Source: Pseudomonadota bacterium
Lineage (GTDB): Bacteria; Pseudomonadota; Gammaproteobacteria; Acidiferrobacterales; Acidiferrobacteraceae
Assembly (NCBI GenBank): GCA_021785035.1
Contig: JAJYGP010000024.1
Coordinates: forward strand, 1 to 40,425
Direction of reading: 5' to 3'
Length of the DNA: 40,425 nucleotides
Below the pieces are notes generated by a model. That model was not told the origin of the DNA. It saw only the letters and a list, made by a program, of their open reading frames with translations, and did no database searches. The translations under genes were made by a program, and so were the position numbers. Positions 14,766 through 25,578 of the stretch are shown here, one piece after another. Every line of letters starts with the position of its first letter. Position 1 is the stretch's first letter.

Positions 14766-17700
14766 ATGCCGAAGAGACAAGACATCCAAAGCGTCCTTAT
14801 CATAGGTGCGGGTCCTATCATCATAGGTCAGGGCTGCGAATTCGATTATTCGGGGGCGCAGGCTTGTAAGGCCCTGAAGGAAGAGGGGTTGCGAGTCATC
14901 CTTGTGAACTCGAACCCGGCCACGATCATGACCGATCCCGATTTGGCCGATGCGACCTATATCGAGCCCATAAACTGGCGAGTCCTCGAGCAGATCATAG
15001 CTCACGAAAGACCCGATGCCCTGTTGCCAACTATGGGCGGACAAACGGCCCTGAACTGTGCCTTGGATCTGGATCGAGAAGGGGTTCTCGAGCGCTACGG
15101 GGTGCGTATGATCGGCGCCTCCAAGGCCGCCATCGATAAGGCCGAAGATCGCGAGCTGTTCAAGAAGGCGATGGAGTCGATCGGTCTCAACGTCGCGAAA
15201 GGGGCCATAGCCCACAGTCTTGAAGAGGCTTTGCAGGTCCATGCACTGGTCGGGTTCCCGGCCATCATTCGGCCGTCTTTTACGTTAGGCGGCAGCGGTG
15301 GCGGGATAGCGTACAACCGGGAAGAGTTTATGCAGCTCTGCGAGCGTGGCTTGGACGCCTCGCCGACCCATGAGTTGCTGATAGAAGAGTCCATCATCGG
15401 CTGGAAAGAGTTCGAGATGGAGGTTGTGCGTGATCGCCTAGACAATTGCATCATCGTATGCGCAATCGAGAACGTCGATCCGATGGGCGTGCACACCGGC
15501 GATTCGATCACCGTAGCCCCCGCCCAAACGCTCACCGATAAAGAGTACCAGCGCATGCGCAACGCGAGTATCGCCGTGCTGCGCGAGATCGGGGTCGAGA
15601 CCGGTGGTTCGAACGTGCAGTTCGCCATTAATCCCGAAAACGGCCATATGATCGTCATCGAGATGAACCCGCGGGTCTCGCGTTCCTCGGCGCTGGCCTC
15701 AAAGGCCACCGGGTTCCCGATAGCGAAGGTTGCGGCGAAGCTCGCGATTGGCTACACCTTGGACGAACTGAGAAATGAGATCACGGGCAAAGCCACGCCT
15801 GCGTCGTTTGAACCGAGTATCGACTACGTCATCACGAAAATTCCCCGCTTCACCTTCGAGAAGTTTCCGAAGGCCGATGCCGTTTTGACGACTCAGATGA
15901 AGTCGGTAGGCGAGGTCATGGCGATCGGTCGGACATTTCAAGAATCCTTGCAGAAGGCCTTGCGGAGTTTGGAAATCGGCAGCTACGGGTTCGAGCCGCG
16001 CATGGACCGAGCCGCTGACCCCAAAGCCACCCGCGACCGCCTGATACAAGAGCTGAAGATTCCCGGGGCGGAACGGTTATGGTATGTCGCAGACGCCCTG
16101 CGCTGGGGTTTTTCGGTCGACGAGATCTGTGATCTGACGCATATGGATCCTTGGTTCGTGGCCCAGATCGCCGAGATTGTGGTGGTCGAGGGAGAGATCG
16201 AGCAACTGGGGGTTGGCGGGCTTTCAGGCAATGCTGGACGCCAAGCCATAAGGAGCTGGAAACGGCGCGGGTTTTCGGATCAGAGGATCGGGGTCTTGCT
16301 TGGGGTCTCGGAAGCGTGGGTCCGATCGTTCCGCCATGAGCATGGCGTGCGGCCGGTGTATAAGCGGGTCGATTCCTGCGCGGCCGAGTTTGCCTCGGCC
16401 ACCGCCTATATGTATTCGACTTACGACGAGGAGTGCGAGGCCGCTCCCGAGGTGTGTGACAAGGTCATGGTCTTGGGCAGCGGCCCGAATCGGATCGGTC
16501 AAGGGATAGAATTCGACTACTGCTGTGTGCATGCCTCGCTTGCGTTGCACGAAAGCGGCTACCAGACCATCATGGTCAACTGTAATCCCGAGACGGTGTC
16601 GACTGACTACGATATTTCCGACCGCCTGTACTTCGAGCCGCTTACGCTCGAAGACGTTTTGGAGATTACCGACCTTGAAAAGCCCGTCGGGGTTATCGTT
16701 CAGTATGGCGGCCAAACGCCGCTTAAGCTCGCGGAAGGGCTGCAGGCGAACGGTGCGCCCATAGTGGGGACGAGTCCCGCGTCCATAGATCTGGCAGAGG
16801 ATCGGGGCCGCTTCCAGCGGCTCATCGTGGAGTTGGGGCTGTTGCAGCCGCCGAACCGGATAGCGACTTATGCCGAGGAGGCCGTGGCGCTTGCCGACGA
16901 AACCGGCTACCCGCTGGTCGTCCGCCCCTCCTATGTTCTTGGGGGGCGAGCTATGGAAATCTGTCACAACCGCGAGGATCTCGAGGTGTATATGCGCCTT
17001 GCGGTGAAGGTGTCACAGGATAGCCCGATCCTCCTCGACCGCTTTTTGAGCGACGCGATTGAGGTCGACGTCGATGCGGTTTGCGACGGTCAGGACGTCG
17101 TGATCGGCGGGATCATGGAGCATATTGAAGAGGCCGGTGTGCATTCCGGAGACTCCGCCTGCTCGTTACCGCCCTTTAGCCTCTCCCAGGCTTTGCAGGA
17201 TGAGTTGCGGCGCCAGACCGTGGCCCTTGCCAGGGCCTTGAACGTTGTCGGCCTTATGAACGTGCAGTTTGCCATCAAGGATCAGGACGTCTATGTGCTC
17301 GAGGTCAATCCCCGGGCCTCGCGTACCATACCGTATGTGTCCAAGGCCACGGCTCGACCGCTGGCGAAGATCGCGGCCCGCGCCATGATGGGGATCTCGC
17401 TCGCCTCGCAGGGGGTCGTATCGGAAATCGTTCCCGCTTACTATTCCGTCAAGGAAGCCGTGTTCCCATTCATTAAGTTTCCTGGTGTTGATACGGTGCT
17501 GGGCCCCGAAATGAAGTCTACGGGCGAGGTGATGGGGATTGGCCGGAGCTTCGGCGAGGCGTTTGCCAAGTCGCAAATCGCGGCCGGCGCGGAGATACCC
17601 AAGGGGGGTCGGCTTTTCATCAGCGTCCGCGACCGTGACCGGGCCTCGGCGGTGACGATTGGCCGCTATTTTTCGGAGCAAGGGTTCGAGCTTTTGGCGA

Positions 17701-18008
17701 CTCGCGGGACGGCCGCGGCGTTCGCTGCCGAAGGCCTTGAGGTGCGGGCGGTCAATAAGGTGTCGGAGGGCCGGCCGCACATAGTGGATATGATAAAAAA
17801 CGATGAGATCGATATCATCATCAACACGCTTGCCGATAAACAAAGCTGGGCCGACTCTTATCTCATTCGACGCGAGGCTTTGCAGCATAAGGTGACAAAT
17901 TATACGACGCTCGCTGCGGCTAGAGCCGCGTGCGAGGCCCATGGGAAGGTGCAGGAATTCGAGGTGCGTTGCTTGCAGGATTTGCACAAGGAGATCCGCC
18001 ATGACTAA
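14766..18008 (+). CDS. carB: Carbamoyl-phosphate synthase large subunit
   Basis: A 1080-residue protein (E. coli 1073) that makes carbamoyl phosphate from bicarbonate, two ATP and ammonia tunnelled from CarA, for arginine and pyrimidine synthesis. It opens with [21 protein letters not shown] and the repeated half begins [19 protein letters not shown], showing the internal duplication. Each half has an ATP-grasp domain with [18 protein letters not shown] or [18 protein letters not shown]. The last ~140 residues are the MGS-like allosteric domain, where ornithine and UMP act in E. coli. Its stop lies within greA (8-bp overlap), so carA-carB-greA are probably co-transcribed. Confidence 0.98.
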   Translation: MPKRQDIQSVLIIGAGPIIIGQGCEFDYSGAQACKALKEEGLRVILVNSNPATIMTDPDLADATYIEPINWRVLEQIIAHERPDALLPTMGGQTALNCALDLDREGVLERYGVRMIGASKAAIDKAEDRELFKKAMESIGLNVAKGAIAHSLEEALQVHALVGFPAIIRPSFTLGGSGGGIAYNREEFMQLCERGLDASPTHELLIEESIIGWKEFEMEVVRDRLDNCIIVCAIENVDPMGVHTGDSITVAPAQTLTDKEYQRMRNASIAVLREIGVETGGSNVQFAINPENGHMIVIEMNPRVSRSSALASKATGFPIAKVAAKLAIGYTLDELRNEITGKATPASFEPSIDYVITKIPRFTFEKFPKADAVLTTQMKSVGEVMAIGRTFQESLQKALRSLEIGSYGFEPRMDRAADPKATRDRLIQELKIPGAERLWYVADALRWGFSVDEICDLTHMDPWFVAQIAEIVVVEGEIEQLGVGGLSGNAGRQAIRSWKRRGFSDQRIGVLLGVSEAWVRSFRHEHGVRPVYKRVDSCAAEFASATAYMYSTYDEECEAAPEVCDKVMVLGSGPNRIGQGIEFDYCCVHASLALHESGYQTIMVNCNPETVSTDYDISDRLYFEPLTLEDVLEITDLEKPVGVIVQYGGQTPLKLAEGLQANGAPIVGTSPASIDLAEDRGRFQRLIVELGLLQPPNRIATYAEEAVALADETGYPLVVRPSYVLGGRAMEICHNREDLEVYMRLAVKVSQDSPILLDRFLSDAIEVDVDAVCDGQDVVIGGIMEHIEEAGVHSGDSACSLPPFSLSQALQDELRRQTVALARALNVVGLMNVQFAIKDQDVYVLEVNPRASRTIPYVSKATARPLAKIAARAMMGISLASQGVVSEIVPAYYSVKEAVFPFIKFPGVDTVLGPEMKSTGEVMGIGRSFGEAFAKSQIAAGAEIPKGGRLFISVRDRDRASAVTIGRYFSEQGFELLATRGTAAAFAAEGLEVRAVNKVSEGRPHIVDMIKNDEIDIIINTLADKQSWADSYLIRREALQHKVTNYTTLAAARAACEAHGKVQEFEVRCLQDLHKEIRHD

Positions 18009-18477
18009 AGTTCCTCTCACGGTGAGTGGCGCCGAAAAGCTTAAGACTGAGTTGCATCGGCTGAAGACCGTGGAGCGGCCGCGTATTATTCAGGCCATTG
18101 CCGAGGCCCGGGCGCATGGCGATCTTTCGGAGAATGCGGAATATCATGCCGCCAAGGAGCAACAGAGCTTTATCGAAGGGCGTATCAAGGACGTAGAGGC
18201 GAAACTCGGTAACGCCCAGGTTATCGATCCGCTCACGGTCAATGCTGGGGGTCGCGTGGTGTTCGGGGCCACTTTGGATTTGTTCGAGGAGGAGGGTCAG
18301 CGCGAGGTGACCTACCAGATCGTGGGTGATGACGAGGCCGATATCAGCGCCGGAAAGATCTCCATCAGTTCGCCGATTGCGCGCGCCCTTATAGGCAAAG
18401 AGTCGGGTGCTGTGGTCGAGGTGCGGGTGCCTGACGGGACTCGCCAGTACGAGATCCTCAATGTCCGCTACGTCTAG
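18001..18477 (+). CDS. greA: Transcription elongation factor GreA
   Basis: A 158-residue factor that enters the RNA polymerase secondary channel and stimulates cleavage of backtracked RNA. The ATG at 18001 has an AAGGAGAT ribosome-binding site inside the end of carB, and the genes overlap by 8 bp. The N-terminal coiled coil carries the tip acidic residues D41 and E44 in [15 protein letters not shown]. The C-terminal FKBP-like domain includes [18 protein letters not shown] and ends in YEILNVRYV. carB-greA adjacency is widespread in proteobacteria. Confidence 0.97.
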   Translation: MTKVPLTVSGAEKLKTELHRLKTVERPRIIQAIAEARAHGDLSENAEYHAAKEQQSFIEGRIKDVEAKLGNAQVIDPLTVNAGGRVVFGATLDLFEEEGQREVTYQIVGDDEADISAGKISISSPIARALIGKESGAVVEVRVPDGTRQYEILNVRYV

Positions 18478-18907
18478 TGAAGGTCGCCCGCGCCGCTTCC
18501 AGGGCTCGCTGCGGATTATGGCGGCGCTCTGGATCGGGGGCCTGTGGACCTTGGCTTGCGCGGTGGTTCCGTTGCTCTTTTCGAATTTTCCGCTGGCTGT
18601 GGCCGGCGGCTTGGCCGGCGAATTGTTTGGCCTTTGGCAGGGTTTGGGCCTGGTGTGTGGGGGATTTGTGGTCGCAGCGGTCCGCGGACGCGGCCGTCCC
18701 TGGGCGGCGATAGCCTGGGCCACGTGGCTACTTGACGCCATTTTTGAGTTGATCATACTTCCGGTCATGGCGTTTTTGCGTTCTCAGCCGAATTTTGGAC
18801 CCCAGGCCTCGAGCTGGGGTCTCTTCATGGGGCTTCATGGGCTAGCGACTGCGGTATACTTCACCGAAGGCGTACTCGGATTGGCGCTGATCGCGCGCGC
18901 CCTCTAG
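18461..18907 (+). CDS. DUF4149-like four-helix membrane protein
   Basis: A 148-residue inner-membrane protein with four hydrophobic segments, at about 19-40, 58-76, 82-105 and 118-146. The features [18 protein letters not shown] near the start and [19 protein letters not shown] later fit DUF4149 proteins, whose function is unknown. The ATG at 18461 overlaps the greA end by 17 bp; an ATG at 18518 would shorten the soluble N-terminus but leave the membrane part. A small membrane protein between greA and rlmE-ftsH occurs in several Gammaproteobacteria. Confidence 0.75.
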   Translation: MSATSSEGRPRRFQGSLRIMAALWIGGLWTLACAVVPLLFSNFPLAVAGGLAGELFGLWQGLGLVCGGFVVAAVRGRGRPWAAIAWATWLLDAIFELIILPVMAFLRSQPNFGPQASSWGLFMGLHGLATAVYFTEGVLGLALIARAL

Positions 18908-18914
18908 AGGGCTT

Positions 18915-19541
18915 ATGGCTCGCAATCGCTGGATGGCTGAGCATTTTTCTGACCCCTACGTCAAACGGGCGCAGGCGGAGGGTTATCGGTCGCGGGCGCT
19001 TTTTAAGCTCCAAGAGATTGATGCTCAGGACCATCTGATACGCAAAGACAGTGTCATCGCCGATTTAGGAAGCGCCCCAGGGGGCTTTTCGCAGTATGCG
19101 GCGAGCCGGATTGGTAAGGCGGGGCGGGTCGTGGCTGTAGACCTGCTCCCCATGGAGCCGCTCGATGGGGTGCTTTTTATTCAGGGCGACTTTACCGAAC
19201 TGCTGTGCTTTGCGGAGGTCCAGGCGGCCCTCGGGGACCGCGTTGACCTTGTAATTTCCGATATGGCCCCCAATATTAGTGGCGTTGGGGCCTCGGATCA
19301 GGCTAAGGCGATCGAACTTGCCGAGATGGCTTTGGATTTCGCTGGATCATGCTTGGTCAGTGATGGTCGCTGCCTCATCAAAGCGTTTCAGGGTGCCGGA
19401 TTCACGGAGTTATTGGCCGACATGCGGCGCCGATTCAAACGGGTGGTTACGCGCAAACCGCCGGCGTCGCGCCCCCGTAGCCCCGAGGTTTACCTCCTCG
19501 GAACCGGATTGCGGCCAGTTGTGTCGGGACCGGAGTCGTAG
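18915..19541 (+). CDS. rlmE: 23S rRNA 2'-O-methyltransferase RlmE (FtsJ/RrmJ)
   Basis: A 208-residue SAM-dependent methyltransferase that methylates U2552 in the A loop of 23S rRNA, a late 50S assembly step. The N-terminus shows the family phrase DPYVKRAQAEGYRSRALFKL. The SAM-binding motif is ADLGSAPGGFSQ (49-60). The catalytic tetrad is present as K31, D116 (SDMAPN), K156 (LIKAFQG) and E191 (RSPEVYL). It lies 45 bp upstream of ftsH, the classical heat-shock pair in E. coli. I see no obvious sigma-32 promoter here. Confidence 0.96.
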   Translation: MARNRWMAEHFSDPYVKRAQAEGYRSRALFKLQEIDAQDHLIRKDSVIADLGSAPGGFSQYAASRIGKAGRVVAVDLLPMEPLDGVLFIQGDFTELLCFAEVQAALGDRVDLVISDMAPNISGVGASDQAKAIELAEMALDFAGSCLVSDGRCLIKAFQGAGFTELLADMRRRFKRVVTRKPPASRPRSPEVYLLGTGLRPVVSGPES

Positions 19542-19586
19542 GAGAATGGCGGCAGGCGCGTCCTTTGGGGCGCACGAGGTTACACT

Positions 19587-21503
19587 TTGAATAATCTAGC
19601 AAAAAATCTCTTGCTATGGCTCATTATCGCCATAGTTCTTATGTCCGTCTTTAACAGTTTCGGTCATCATCACCCGGCTGTCCGCTCTATCGATTTTTCA
19701 CGGTTTATTAATCACGTGAAGCAGGGCCAAGTCGGGCGCGTGGTGATCAAGGGTCACAATATCTCGGGCGTGACCAAGACTGGACAACACTTTCAGACCT
19801 ATGCCCCAACTGACTCGGGCTTGATCGACCAGCTGCTCAATAACGGCGTGAGCGTGAACGCGAAGCCGCCGGCGCAGCAGTCCCTGCTTCTCCAGATCTT
19901 TATTAACTGGTTCCCCTTGTTGTTGTTTGTCGGTGTGTGGATCTTCTTTATGCGCCAGATGCAGGGCGGTGGCGGCGGGCGCAGTGCCATGAGCTTTGGC
20001 AAAAGCAAGGCGCGCATGCTGACTGAGGACACTAATAAGGTGACCTTTGACGATGTTGCCGGGGTTGAGGAGGCCAAGGAGGAGGTCAAGGAGCTCGTAG
20101 AGTTCCTGCGCGATCCGACTAAGTTCCAAAAGCTTGGCGGACGTATCCCGCGCGGCGTCTTGATGACCGGCAGCCCCGGAACCGGCAAGACCTTGCTCGC
20201 CAAGGCGATCGCCGGCGAGGCCAAGGTCCCGTTTTTCTCGATATCGGGTTCGGATTTCGTGGAGATGTTCGTCGGGGTGGGTGCCTCGCGGGTCCGCGAT
20301 ATGTTCGATCAAGCCAAAAAGCACGCCCCGTGTATCATTTTCATAGATGAAATCGATGCCGTGGGTCGGCAACGCGGCGCGGGCTTGGGCGGCGGTCACG
20401 ATGAACGTGAACAGACCTTGAATCAATTGCTGGTCGAGATGGATGGTTTTGAGGGAAGCGAAGGCGTAATCGTCATTGCGGCGACTAACCGCCCGGACGT
20501 CCTGGATCCGGCGCTTTTGCGGCCCGGCCGCTTTGATCGCCAAGTGTATGTGCCGCTCCCGGACATCAGGGGCCGCGAACAGATCATTCGTATCCATATG
20601 CGCAAGGTACCGGTAGCCGATGATGTCATGCCGAACATCCTCGCGCGCGGCACGCCGGGGTTTTCGGGAGCGGATCTGGCGAACCTCGTCAACGAGGCGG
20701 CCTTGTTCGCGGCTCGTGGAAGCAAACGGCTTGTGGAAATGCGGGATTTCGAGTTAGCGAAGGACAAGATTGTGATGGGAGCCGAGCGTCGCTCCATCGT
20801 CATGCCGGAGAAGGAGCGCATCAATACTGCGTATCACGAGTCTGGGCACACGGTGGTGGCGCGCATACTGCCGAACACCGATCCTGTTCATAAGGTGACT
20901 ATTATCCCGCGCGGTCGCGCGCTCGGGGTCACGATGCAGTTGCCAACCGAAGATCGCTATAGCCACGATCGCGAGTATCTCTTATCGACGATCGCGGTGC
21001 TCATGGCCGGGCGTATTGCCGAAGAGGTTTTTATGCACCAGATGACCACTGGTGCTGCTAACGACTTTGAACGCGCGACCGAGCTTGCCCGGAACATGGT
21101 CAGCCGCTGGGGCATGAGCGACCGCTTGGGGACCCGCGTCTATGGCGAGAATCAGAGCGAGGTGTTCCTGGGGCGCGATGTCACAACTCATAAGAATCTG
21201 AGCGATGCCACCGCCCAACTGGTGGACGCGGAGATCCGGCGCATAGTGGACGAGCAGTACGGCCGGGCGCGGCGGATCATCGAGTCCAACACAGATAAGA
21301 TCGAGACGATGGCCGGTATGCTGCTCGAATGGGAGACGCTTGATACCGACCAGATCAACGACATTATGGAAGGCCGTAAGCCGCGGCCCCCGTTTGGTTT
21401 TAGCGATACCTCGAGCGAGGGTGGTAGCAGTGACAACACTAAGGCGTCTGACCGGGCGCGCGTCAACCCGCGCATGGATTCTCCGGCGGGTGAATCTCGG
21501 TAG
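19587..21503 (+). CDS. ftsH: ATP-dependent zinc metalloprotease FtsH
   Basis: A 638-residue membrane-anchored AAA+ protease that degrades damaged membrane proteins and, in E. coli, LpxC and sigma-32. The start is TTG at 19587, with GAGG seven bases upstream; [11 protein letters not shown] is the usual N-terminus. Two membrane helices (about 7-22 and 104-122) flank a periplasmic domain. Walker A is GSPGTGKT (195-202), with serine where most homologues have proline; Walker B is IIFIDE (250-255). The second region of homology includes [20 protein letters not shown] in AAA+ style. The zinc site HESGH is at 417-421. folP follows after 6 bp. Confidence 0.97.
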   Translation: MNNLAKNLLLWLIIAIVLMSVFNSFGHHHPAVRSIDFSRFINHVKQGQVGRVVIKGHNISGVTKTGQHFQTYAPTDSGLIDQLLNNGVSVNAKPPAQQSLLLQIFINWFPLLLFVGVWIFFMRQMQGGGGGRSAMSFGKSKARMLTEDTNKVTFDDVAGVEEAKEEVKELVEFLRDPTKFQKLGGRIPRGVLMTGSPGTGKTLLAKAIAGEAKVPFFSISGSDFVEMFVGVGASRVRDMFDQAKKHAPCIIFIDEIDAVGRQRGAGLGGGHDEREQTLNQLLVEMDGFEGSEGVIVIAATNRPDVLDPALLRPGRFDRQVYVPLPDIRGREQIIRIHMRKVPVADDVMPNILARGTPGFSGADLANLVNEAALFAARGSKRLVEMRDFELAKDKIVMGAERRSIVMPEKERINTAYHESGHTVVARILPNTDPVHKVTIIPRGRALGVTMQLPTEDRYSHDREYLLSTIAVLMAGRIAEEVFMHQMTTGAANDFERATELARNMVSRWGMSDRLGTRVYGENQSEVFLGRDVTTHKNLSDATAQLVDAEIRRIVDEQYGRARRIIESNTDKIETMAGMLLEWETLDTDQINDIMEGRKPRPPFGFSDTSSEGGSSDNTKASDRARVNPRMDSPAGESR

Positions 21504-21509
21504 CAGCTG

Positions 21510-22355
21510 ATGGTCTTGACGACCCACGCGTTATCTTGGCTACGGCTCGATAGCCGCGTGGCGATTATGGGTATTCTGAACGTCACCCCCGATTCCTTTT
21601 CGGACGGGGGTCTTTTTTTGGATCCCGATAAGGCGCTTGAGCGGGCGCGGCGGCTCATCGAGGAGGGCGCCGACATCGTGGATGTGGGCGGAGAATCGAC
21701 GCGCCCCGGGGCCAAGCCGGTCAGCCGGGACGAGGAATGCGCCCGAGTCGTTCCGGTCATCGCCGCGATTCGGTCGCGGTTTGCTGTGCCCTTGTCGGTG
21801 GATACCTCGGATCCGGTGGTGATGGCCGAGGCCGTCGCCGCCGGGGCCAATTTCATTAACGATATCCGTGCCCTCACCCGTCCTGGGGCCCTGGCCGCGG
21901 CACGCGACCTTAAGGTGCCGGTTTGTCTGATGCATAGCCGGGCTGAACCGGGCACTCTCTCTAAGGCCAGCAAAGAGACCGATGTGGTGGCCGAGGTGCG
22001 GACCTATTTGGCGGATCGGTTGGCAGCTTGTGTTGCCGCAGGCCTTGATCGCCGCCATATCGTCGTTGATCCGGGCTTTGGTTTTGGCAAAAACCTTGCG
22101 GAGAACGCGGCGCTTATGCGCGCCTTACCCGAGTTTGTGGGTCTGGCCCCGGTGCTTATCGGAGTGTCGCGCAAGAGGATGGCGGGAGAGCCACTAGGCT
22201 TACCGGTAGGTGAACGCTTACACAGTAGTATTGCGTTGGCGCTGGCTGGCGTGTCGGCGGGGGCCCGGATCGTGCGAGTACACGACGTGCGAGAGACCCG
22301 GGAGGCGGTGCGCATGTGGGAGTGGCTGTACGAACCTAAGGAGTGGGTCGCGTGA
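21510..22355 (+). CDS. folP: Dihydropteroate synthase
   Basis: A 281-residue TIM-barrel enzyme that joins p-aminobenzoate to hydroxymethyl-dihydropterin diphosphate in folate synthesis; it is the sulfonamide target. [15 protein letters not shown] begins at residue 20, and [14 protein letters not shown] and [10 protein letters not shown] are conserved. Two motifs deviate: the usual MHMQGXP loop reads [10 protein letters not shown], and SRKS reads SRKR, followed by HSSIALA rather than GSLA. The fold and key residues otherwise look intact, so this is probably the functional enzyme. ftsH-folP-glmM is a conserved order. The stop overlaps the glmM GTG start (GTGA). Confidence 0.93.
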   Translation: MVLTTHALSWLRLDSRVAIMGILNVTPDSFSDGGLFLDPDKALERARRLIEEGADIVDVGGESTRPGAKPVSRDEECARVVPVIAAIRSRFAVPLSVDTSDPVVMAEAVAAGANFINDIRALTRPGALAAARDLKVPVCLMHSRAEPGTLSKASKETDVVAEVRTYLADRLAACVAAGLDRRHIVVDPGFGFGKNLAENAALMRALPEFVGLAPVLIGVSRKRMAGEPLGLPVGERLHSSIALALAGVSAGARIVRVHDVRETREAVRMWEWLYEPKEWVA

Positions 22356-23719
22356 AACGGCAATATTTTGGAACAGATGGGATTCGCGGGCGGGTAGGTG
22401 AGGACCCGATCACCCCGGAGCGAGTTTTGAAGCTCGGGTGGGCGGCTGGCCGTGTGCTTTTGGGTCAAGGAGACGATCGAGGCTGCGTACTCATTGGCAA
22501 GGATACCCGCGTCTCGGGTTATCTCCTGGAGTCCGCCCTTGAGGCGGGTTTGTCGGCGGCTGGCGCTGATATTCGCTTGATCGGGCCCATGCCAACGCCT
22601 GGTGTCGCGTATCTTACGCGCACCTCGCGGGCCCAGGCTGGTATCGTGATCAGCGCCTCGCATAATCCGTACGAGGACAATGGTATTAAGTTCTTCTCGT
22701 CGCAGGGCACCAAGCTTGCAGACGAGATCGAATGTGCGATCGAGGCTATGATGCGCAAGCCTATGCGCACGGTCACGTCTGCGGAACTAGGTAAGGCCAG
22801 GCGCTTTGCGGATGCCCCTGGGCGCTATATCGAGTTTTGTAAGAGCGCCTTCCCTTACCGACTCGACCTTGAGGGCTTGAAGATTGTCGTCGACTGCGCC
22901 CATGGCGCGGCCTACCAGATCGCCCCCCATGTCTTTGGGGAGCTGGGTGCCGAGGTGGTCGCCATAGCGAATGCCCCCGACGGCTTTAATATCAACCGCG
23001 AATGCGGATCGACCTATCCACAGACCCTGCGTCAAGCGGTGCTTGCGCATCAGGCGGATATCGGTATCGCGCTTGACGGGGATGGCGATCGGGTCATTCT
23101 CGTCGACCATCGGGGAGAGCTGATCGATGGTGACCGTATCCTCTATATCATCGCCAGTCATCGCCAGCGTTCGGCGATCCCCGTGGCCGGGGTCGTGGGC
23201 ACACTCATGAGCAATGTCGGGCTTGAGCAGGCCCTGAAGCGCGCTGAGATCCCGTTTCAGAGGGCCGCCGTCGGCGATCGCTATGTTATGGCGATGTTGG
23301 CTCAGGCTGGTTGGGATTTGGGCGGAGAGGCCTCGGGTCATGTGATTTGTCTCGATAAGAGCACCACCGGCGATGGGATTATCGCGGCCCTTCAAGTCTT
23401 GGCGGCCGTCCGGGAATCCGGTCGGACCTTAGCCGAGCTCGCCTCCGGGATGCAGATCTTTCCGCAGACCATTGTGAACGTCACTCTGGCGCGCGGACTG
23501 TCGGCTTTGGATGTGGTCAAGGCGCCGCAGGTCGTGAGCGTTTTAAGGGATGTGGAGCGTGAGCTTGGCGACGGTGGGCGCGTGGTCTTACGGCCTTCTG
23601 GCACTGAGCCTGTGGTGCGGGTCATGGTAGAGGCCGCAGACGTCGGTACGGTAGCGCGACTGAGCGAGTATTTGGCGGCGGCCGTGACCGAGGCGGCGGC
23701 GGGCGCGGCCGTGGCGTGA
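22352..23719 (+). CDS. glmM: Phosphoglucosamine mutase
   Basis: A 455-residue enzyme that converts glucosamine-6-phosphate to glucosamine-1-phosphate for peptidoglycan and lipopolysaccharide precursors. The GTG at 22352 is the start: AAGGAG lies eight bases upstream and the protein begins [16 protein letters not shown], as in homologues. The phosphoserine loop is [14 protein letters not shown] with S103. The Mg2+ loop is DGDGDR, the sugar loop has GGEASGH, and the phosphate-binding loop is [14 protein letters not shown]. It overlaps folP by four bases. A GC-rich hairpin follows the stop. Confidence 0.97.
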   Translation: MKRQYFGTDGIRGRVGEDPITPERVLKLGWAAGRVLLGQGDDRGCVLIGKDTRVSGYLLESALEAGLSAAGADIRLIGPMPTPGVAYLTRTSRAQAGIVISASHNPYEDNGIKFFSSQGTKLADEIECAIEAMMRKPMRTVTSAELGKARRFADAPGRYIEFCKSAFPYRLDLEGLKIVVDCAHGAAYQIAPHVFGELGAEVVAIANAPDGFNINRECGSTYPQTLRQAVLAHQADIGIALDGDGDRVILVDHRGELIDGDRILYIIASHRQRSAIPVAGVVGTLMSNVGLEQALKRAEIPFQRAAVGDRYVMAMLAQAGWDLGGEASGHVICLDKSTTGDGIIAALQVLAAVRESGRTLAELASGMQIFPQTIVNVTLARGLSALDVVKAPQVVSVLRDVERELGDGGRVVLRPSGTEPVVRVMVEAADVGTVARLSEYLAAAVTEAAAGAAVA

Positions 23720-23723
23720 TACG

Positions 23724-23750
23724 CGAGGGCCGTATCGCGGCCCTCGTTTC
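23724..23750 (+). terminator. Hairpin after glmM, possible weak terminator
   Basis: CGAGGGCCG (23724-23732) pairs perfectly with CGGCCCTCG (23738-23746) across a 5-base loop, four bases after the glmM stop. The T run is short (TTTC), so termination may be partial and tpiA may receive read-through. Confidence 0.55.
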
Positions 23751-23824
23751 CCTGGGTTTTAAAATTGCTTTCGGTCCTCCATGCCGGTAACATCGGCGGC
23801 CGTTCGACGAGCACAGGAGGGCGC

Positions 23825-24589
23825 ATGCGGCGATCTTTAGTGATGGGTAACTGGAAGATGAACGGCCGGCGCGACCAAGTGCAGGCGTTGTTCACGGCTC
23901 TCGAGGACCAGTTGGCCTCGTTTTCCGCGGTAGAAATGGTGGTGTGTCCCCCTTATCCCTTTTTGGCGCTCGTGCACGATCGGCAGCGCGAGACCTCGGG
24001 CATTGGTCTCGGTGCCCAGAACGTCAGTATGTACTCCGATGGCGCCTACACCGGAGAGGTGTCAGGCGAGATGCTGCGCGACATGGGCTGTGAGTTTGCT
24101 ATCATAGGCCACTCGGAACGTCGCCTGCTTTTTTCCGAGACCAATGAGGTCGTCGCCAAAAAGTTTATCCGGGCGCGTGACGCCGGATTGGTGCCGGTGT
24201 TGTGTGTCGGTGAAAGCGCGGCCGATCGTGACGCGAATCGGACGGAAGAGGTCATAGCGGCCCAGGTATTGGCTGTATTTCAGGATGGGGGCCGCGAGGT
24301 ATTCCGTCAGGCGGTGGTCGCCTACGAGCCGGTGTGGGCCATTGGCACGGGTCGGGCCGCCAGTCCGGCCGAGGCTCAAAAGGTCCACGCCTTCATACGC
24401 AAGACGGTAGCGGCGCGCGACCCAGAAGCGGCCGCTACGTTGCGCATCTTGTACGGTGGTAGCGTAAAGGCGCAGAATGCGCGGGAATTGTTTGCCCAGG
24501 ACGATATCGACGGTGGCTTGATAGGTGGGGCCGCCCTGAATGCCGTTGAGTTCGCGGGGATATGTCGGGCCGCTTGCGGCGCCAACTAA
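23825..24589 (+). CDS. tpiA: Triosephosphate isomerase
   Basis: A 254-residue TIM barrel that interconverts dihydroxyacetone phosphate and glyceraldehyde-3-phosphate. The ATG at 23825 has an AGGAGG ribosome-binding site; the frame runs further upstream without family sequence. Active-site residues are N9 and K11 (GNWKMNG), H96 (IIGHSERR) and E168 (AYEPVWAIGTG). The phosphate loop ILYGGSVKAQNA and the GGLIGGAAL motif are present. secG follows 9 bp later, the usual tpiA-secG arrangement. Confidence 0.97.
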   Translation: MRRSLVMGNWKMNGRRDQVQALFTALEDQLASFSAVEMVVCPPYPFLALVHDRQRETSGIGLGAQNVSMYSDGAYTGEVSGEMLRDMGCEFAIIGHSERRLLFSETNEVVAKKFIRARDAGLVPVLCVGESAADRDANRTEEVIAAQVLAVFQDGGREVFRQAVVAYEPVWAIGTGRAASPAEAQKVHAFIRKTVAARDPEAAATLRILYGGSVKAQNARELFAQDDIDGGLIGGAALNAVEFAGICRAACGAN

Positions 24590-24598
24590 AGGTCACTC

Positions 24599-24940
24599 AT
24601 GACAGTGTTTTTGGTGGTTTTACAGGTGTTGGTCGCGCTGGCCTTAATCGGGATCGTTCTCCTGCAACATGGCAAGGGCGCGGATATGGGGGCGTCTTTT
24701 GGCGGCGGGTCTTCGCAGACCCTGTTTGGTTCCCGCGGCTCTGCCACCTTCTTGAGTCGGATGACCGCGGTTCTTGCTACTGTGTTTTTCGCCACGAGTT
24801 TAGCGCTGGCCTATCTCTCGGCGCATCCGCGTTCTGCACGGAGCCTTACCGAGGTCGTCAAGCCCGCGGGACCGGCGCTGCCGGCCCCGCAATCTCTGCC
24901 CACCGTTCCCAAGGCCCCGACGGGACAGAAGGGACCGTAA
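24599..24940 (+). CDS. secG: Preprotein translocase subunit SecG
   Basis: A 113-residue inner-membrane protein with two hydrophobic helices (about 3-22 and 51-72) joined by the conserved loop [21 protein letters not shown]. SecG assists SecYEG-mediated export. The Pro/Ala/Lys-rich C-terminal tail of about 35 residues is typical of proteobacterial SecG. The gene sits between tpiA and a leucine tRNA, a classical gammaproteobacterial order. Confidence 0.93.
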   Translation: MTVFLVVLQVLVALALIGIVLLQHGKGADMGASFGGGSSQTLFGSRGSATFLSRMTAVLATVFFATSLALAYLSAHPRSARSLTEVVKPAGPALPAPQSLPTVPKAPTGQKGP

Positions 24941-24973
24941 GAGGAGGTTGGTTTTAGGAGAGCAATCGAGTTC

Positions 24974-25058
24974 GCCGAAGTGGTGGAATTGGTAGACACG
25001 CCGTCTTGAGGGGGCGGTGGCGCAAGCTGTGCGGGTTCGAGTCCCGCCTTCGGCACCA
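24974..25058 (+). tRNA. tRNA-Leu(GAG)
   Basis: An 85-base class-II tRNA. The acceptor stem GCCGAAG pairs with CTTCGGC and the 3' ACCA is encoded. The D-arm segment is TGGTGGAATTGGTAGACACG, typical of bacterial tRNA-Leu. The anticodon stem CCGTC/GGCGG (one G-U pair) encloses the loop TTGAGGG, with anticodon GAG at 25008-25010, reading CUC and CUU. A long variable arm precedes the T stem GCGGG/CCCGC with loop TTCGAGT. It begins 33 bp after secG and is probably cut from the same transcript. Confidence 0.97.
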
Positions 25059-25135
25059 GTTTTTCCTCTACGTCAGGCCACTCAAAGCCTGGCTAAATGC
25101 TTGAAATAGAATAAATCTATGGCCCAGGGCGCGGC

Positions 25136-25165
25136 TTGACTTGGGCGCATGCCGATGCCTAGACT
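25136..25165 (+). promoter_or_regulatory. Probable sigma-70 promoter of the nuo operon
   Basis: TTGACT (25136-25141), an 18-bp spacer and TAGACT (25160-25165), with 5 of 6 and 4 of 6 matches. An AT-rich tract (about 25095-25120) lies upstream. The start point would be near 25172, about 50 bases before nuoA. It is the only good candidate between the tRNA and the 14-gene operon. Confidence 0.6.
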
Positions 25166-25221
25166 AGCCGACCCGGTGGTTTACCAGGGGCGCACGATGG
25201 CTAGGACTTTGAGGAAAGCGG

Positions 25222-25578
25222 ATGTTACAGAATTATCTGCCCATTCTAATTTTTATCGGTGTCGGAATCCTCGTTGGCGTCTTGCCAATGGCGCTTGGCC
25301 GTTTACTTGCCCCCCACCGACCGGACGCCGCTAAACTGTCGGCGTATGAATGCGGTTTCGAGGCATTTGAAGATTCGCGCATGAAGTTCGATGTGCGCTA
25401 TTACCTCGTCGCCATCCTCTTCATAGTCTTTGATCTCGAGATTGCCTTTTTGTTCCCGTGGGCCGTGGCCTTAAAGCAAATAGGTCGGCCAGGGTTTGTG
25501 GCGATGGCCATTTTTCTGGGAATCTTGGTCGTCGGATTTGTCTATGAATGGATGAAAGGAGCGCTGGAATGGGAGTAG
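25222..25578 (+). CDS. nuoA: NADH-quinone oxidoreductase subunit A
   Basis: A 118-residue membrane subunit of complex I with three transmembrane helices. The conserved loop [20 protein letters not shown] (C44) contributes to the region near the quinone site, and the acidic pair D71/E73 in [11 protein letters not shown] is typical. It has a GAGGAAAG ribosome-binding site and is the first gene of nuoA-N. The stop overlaps nuoB by 10 bp. Confidence 0.96.
   Translation: MLQNYLPILIFIGVGILVGVLPMALGRLLAPHRPDAAKLSAYECGFEAFEDSRMKFDVRYYLVAILFIVFDLEIAFLFPWAVALKQIGRPGFVAMAIFLGILVVGFVYEWMKGALEWE

Noticed and set aside
14595-18020. Several 100-280 codon minus-strand frames opposite carA-carB-greA
   Set aside because: Antisense shadows of highly biased genes; the translations have no recognisable domains.
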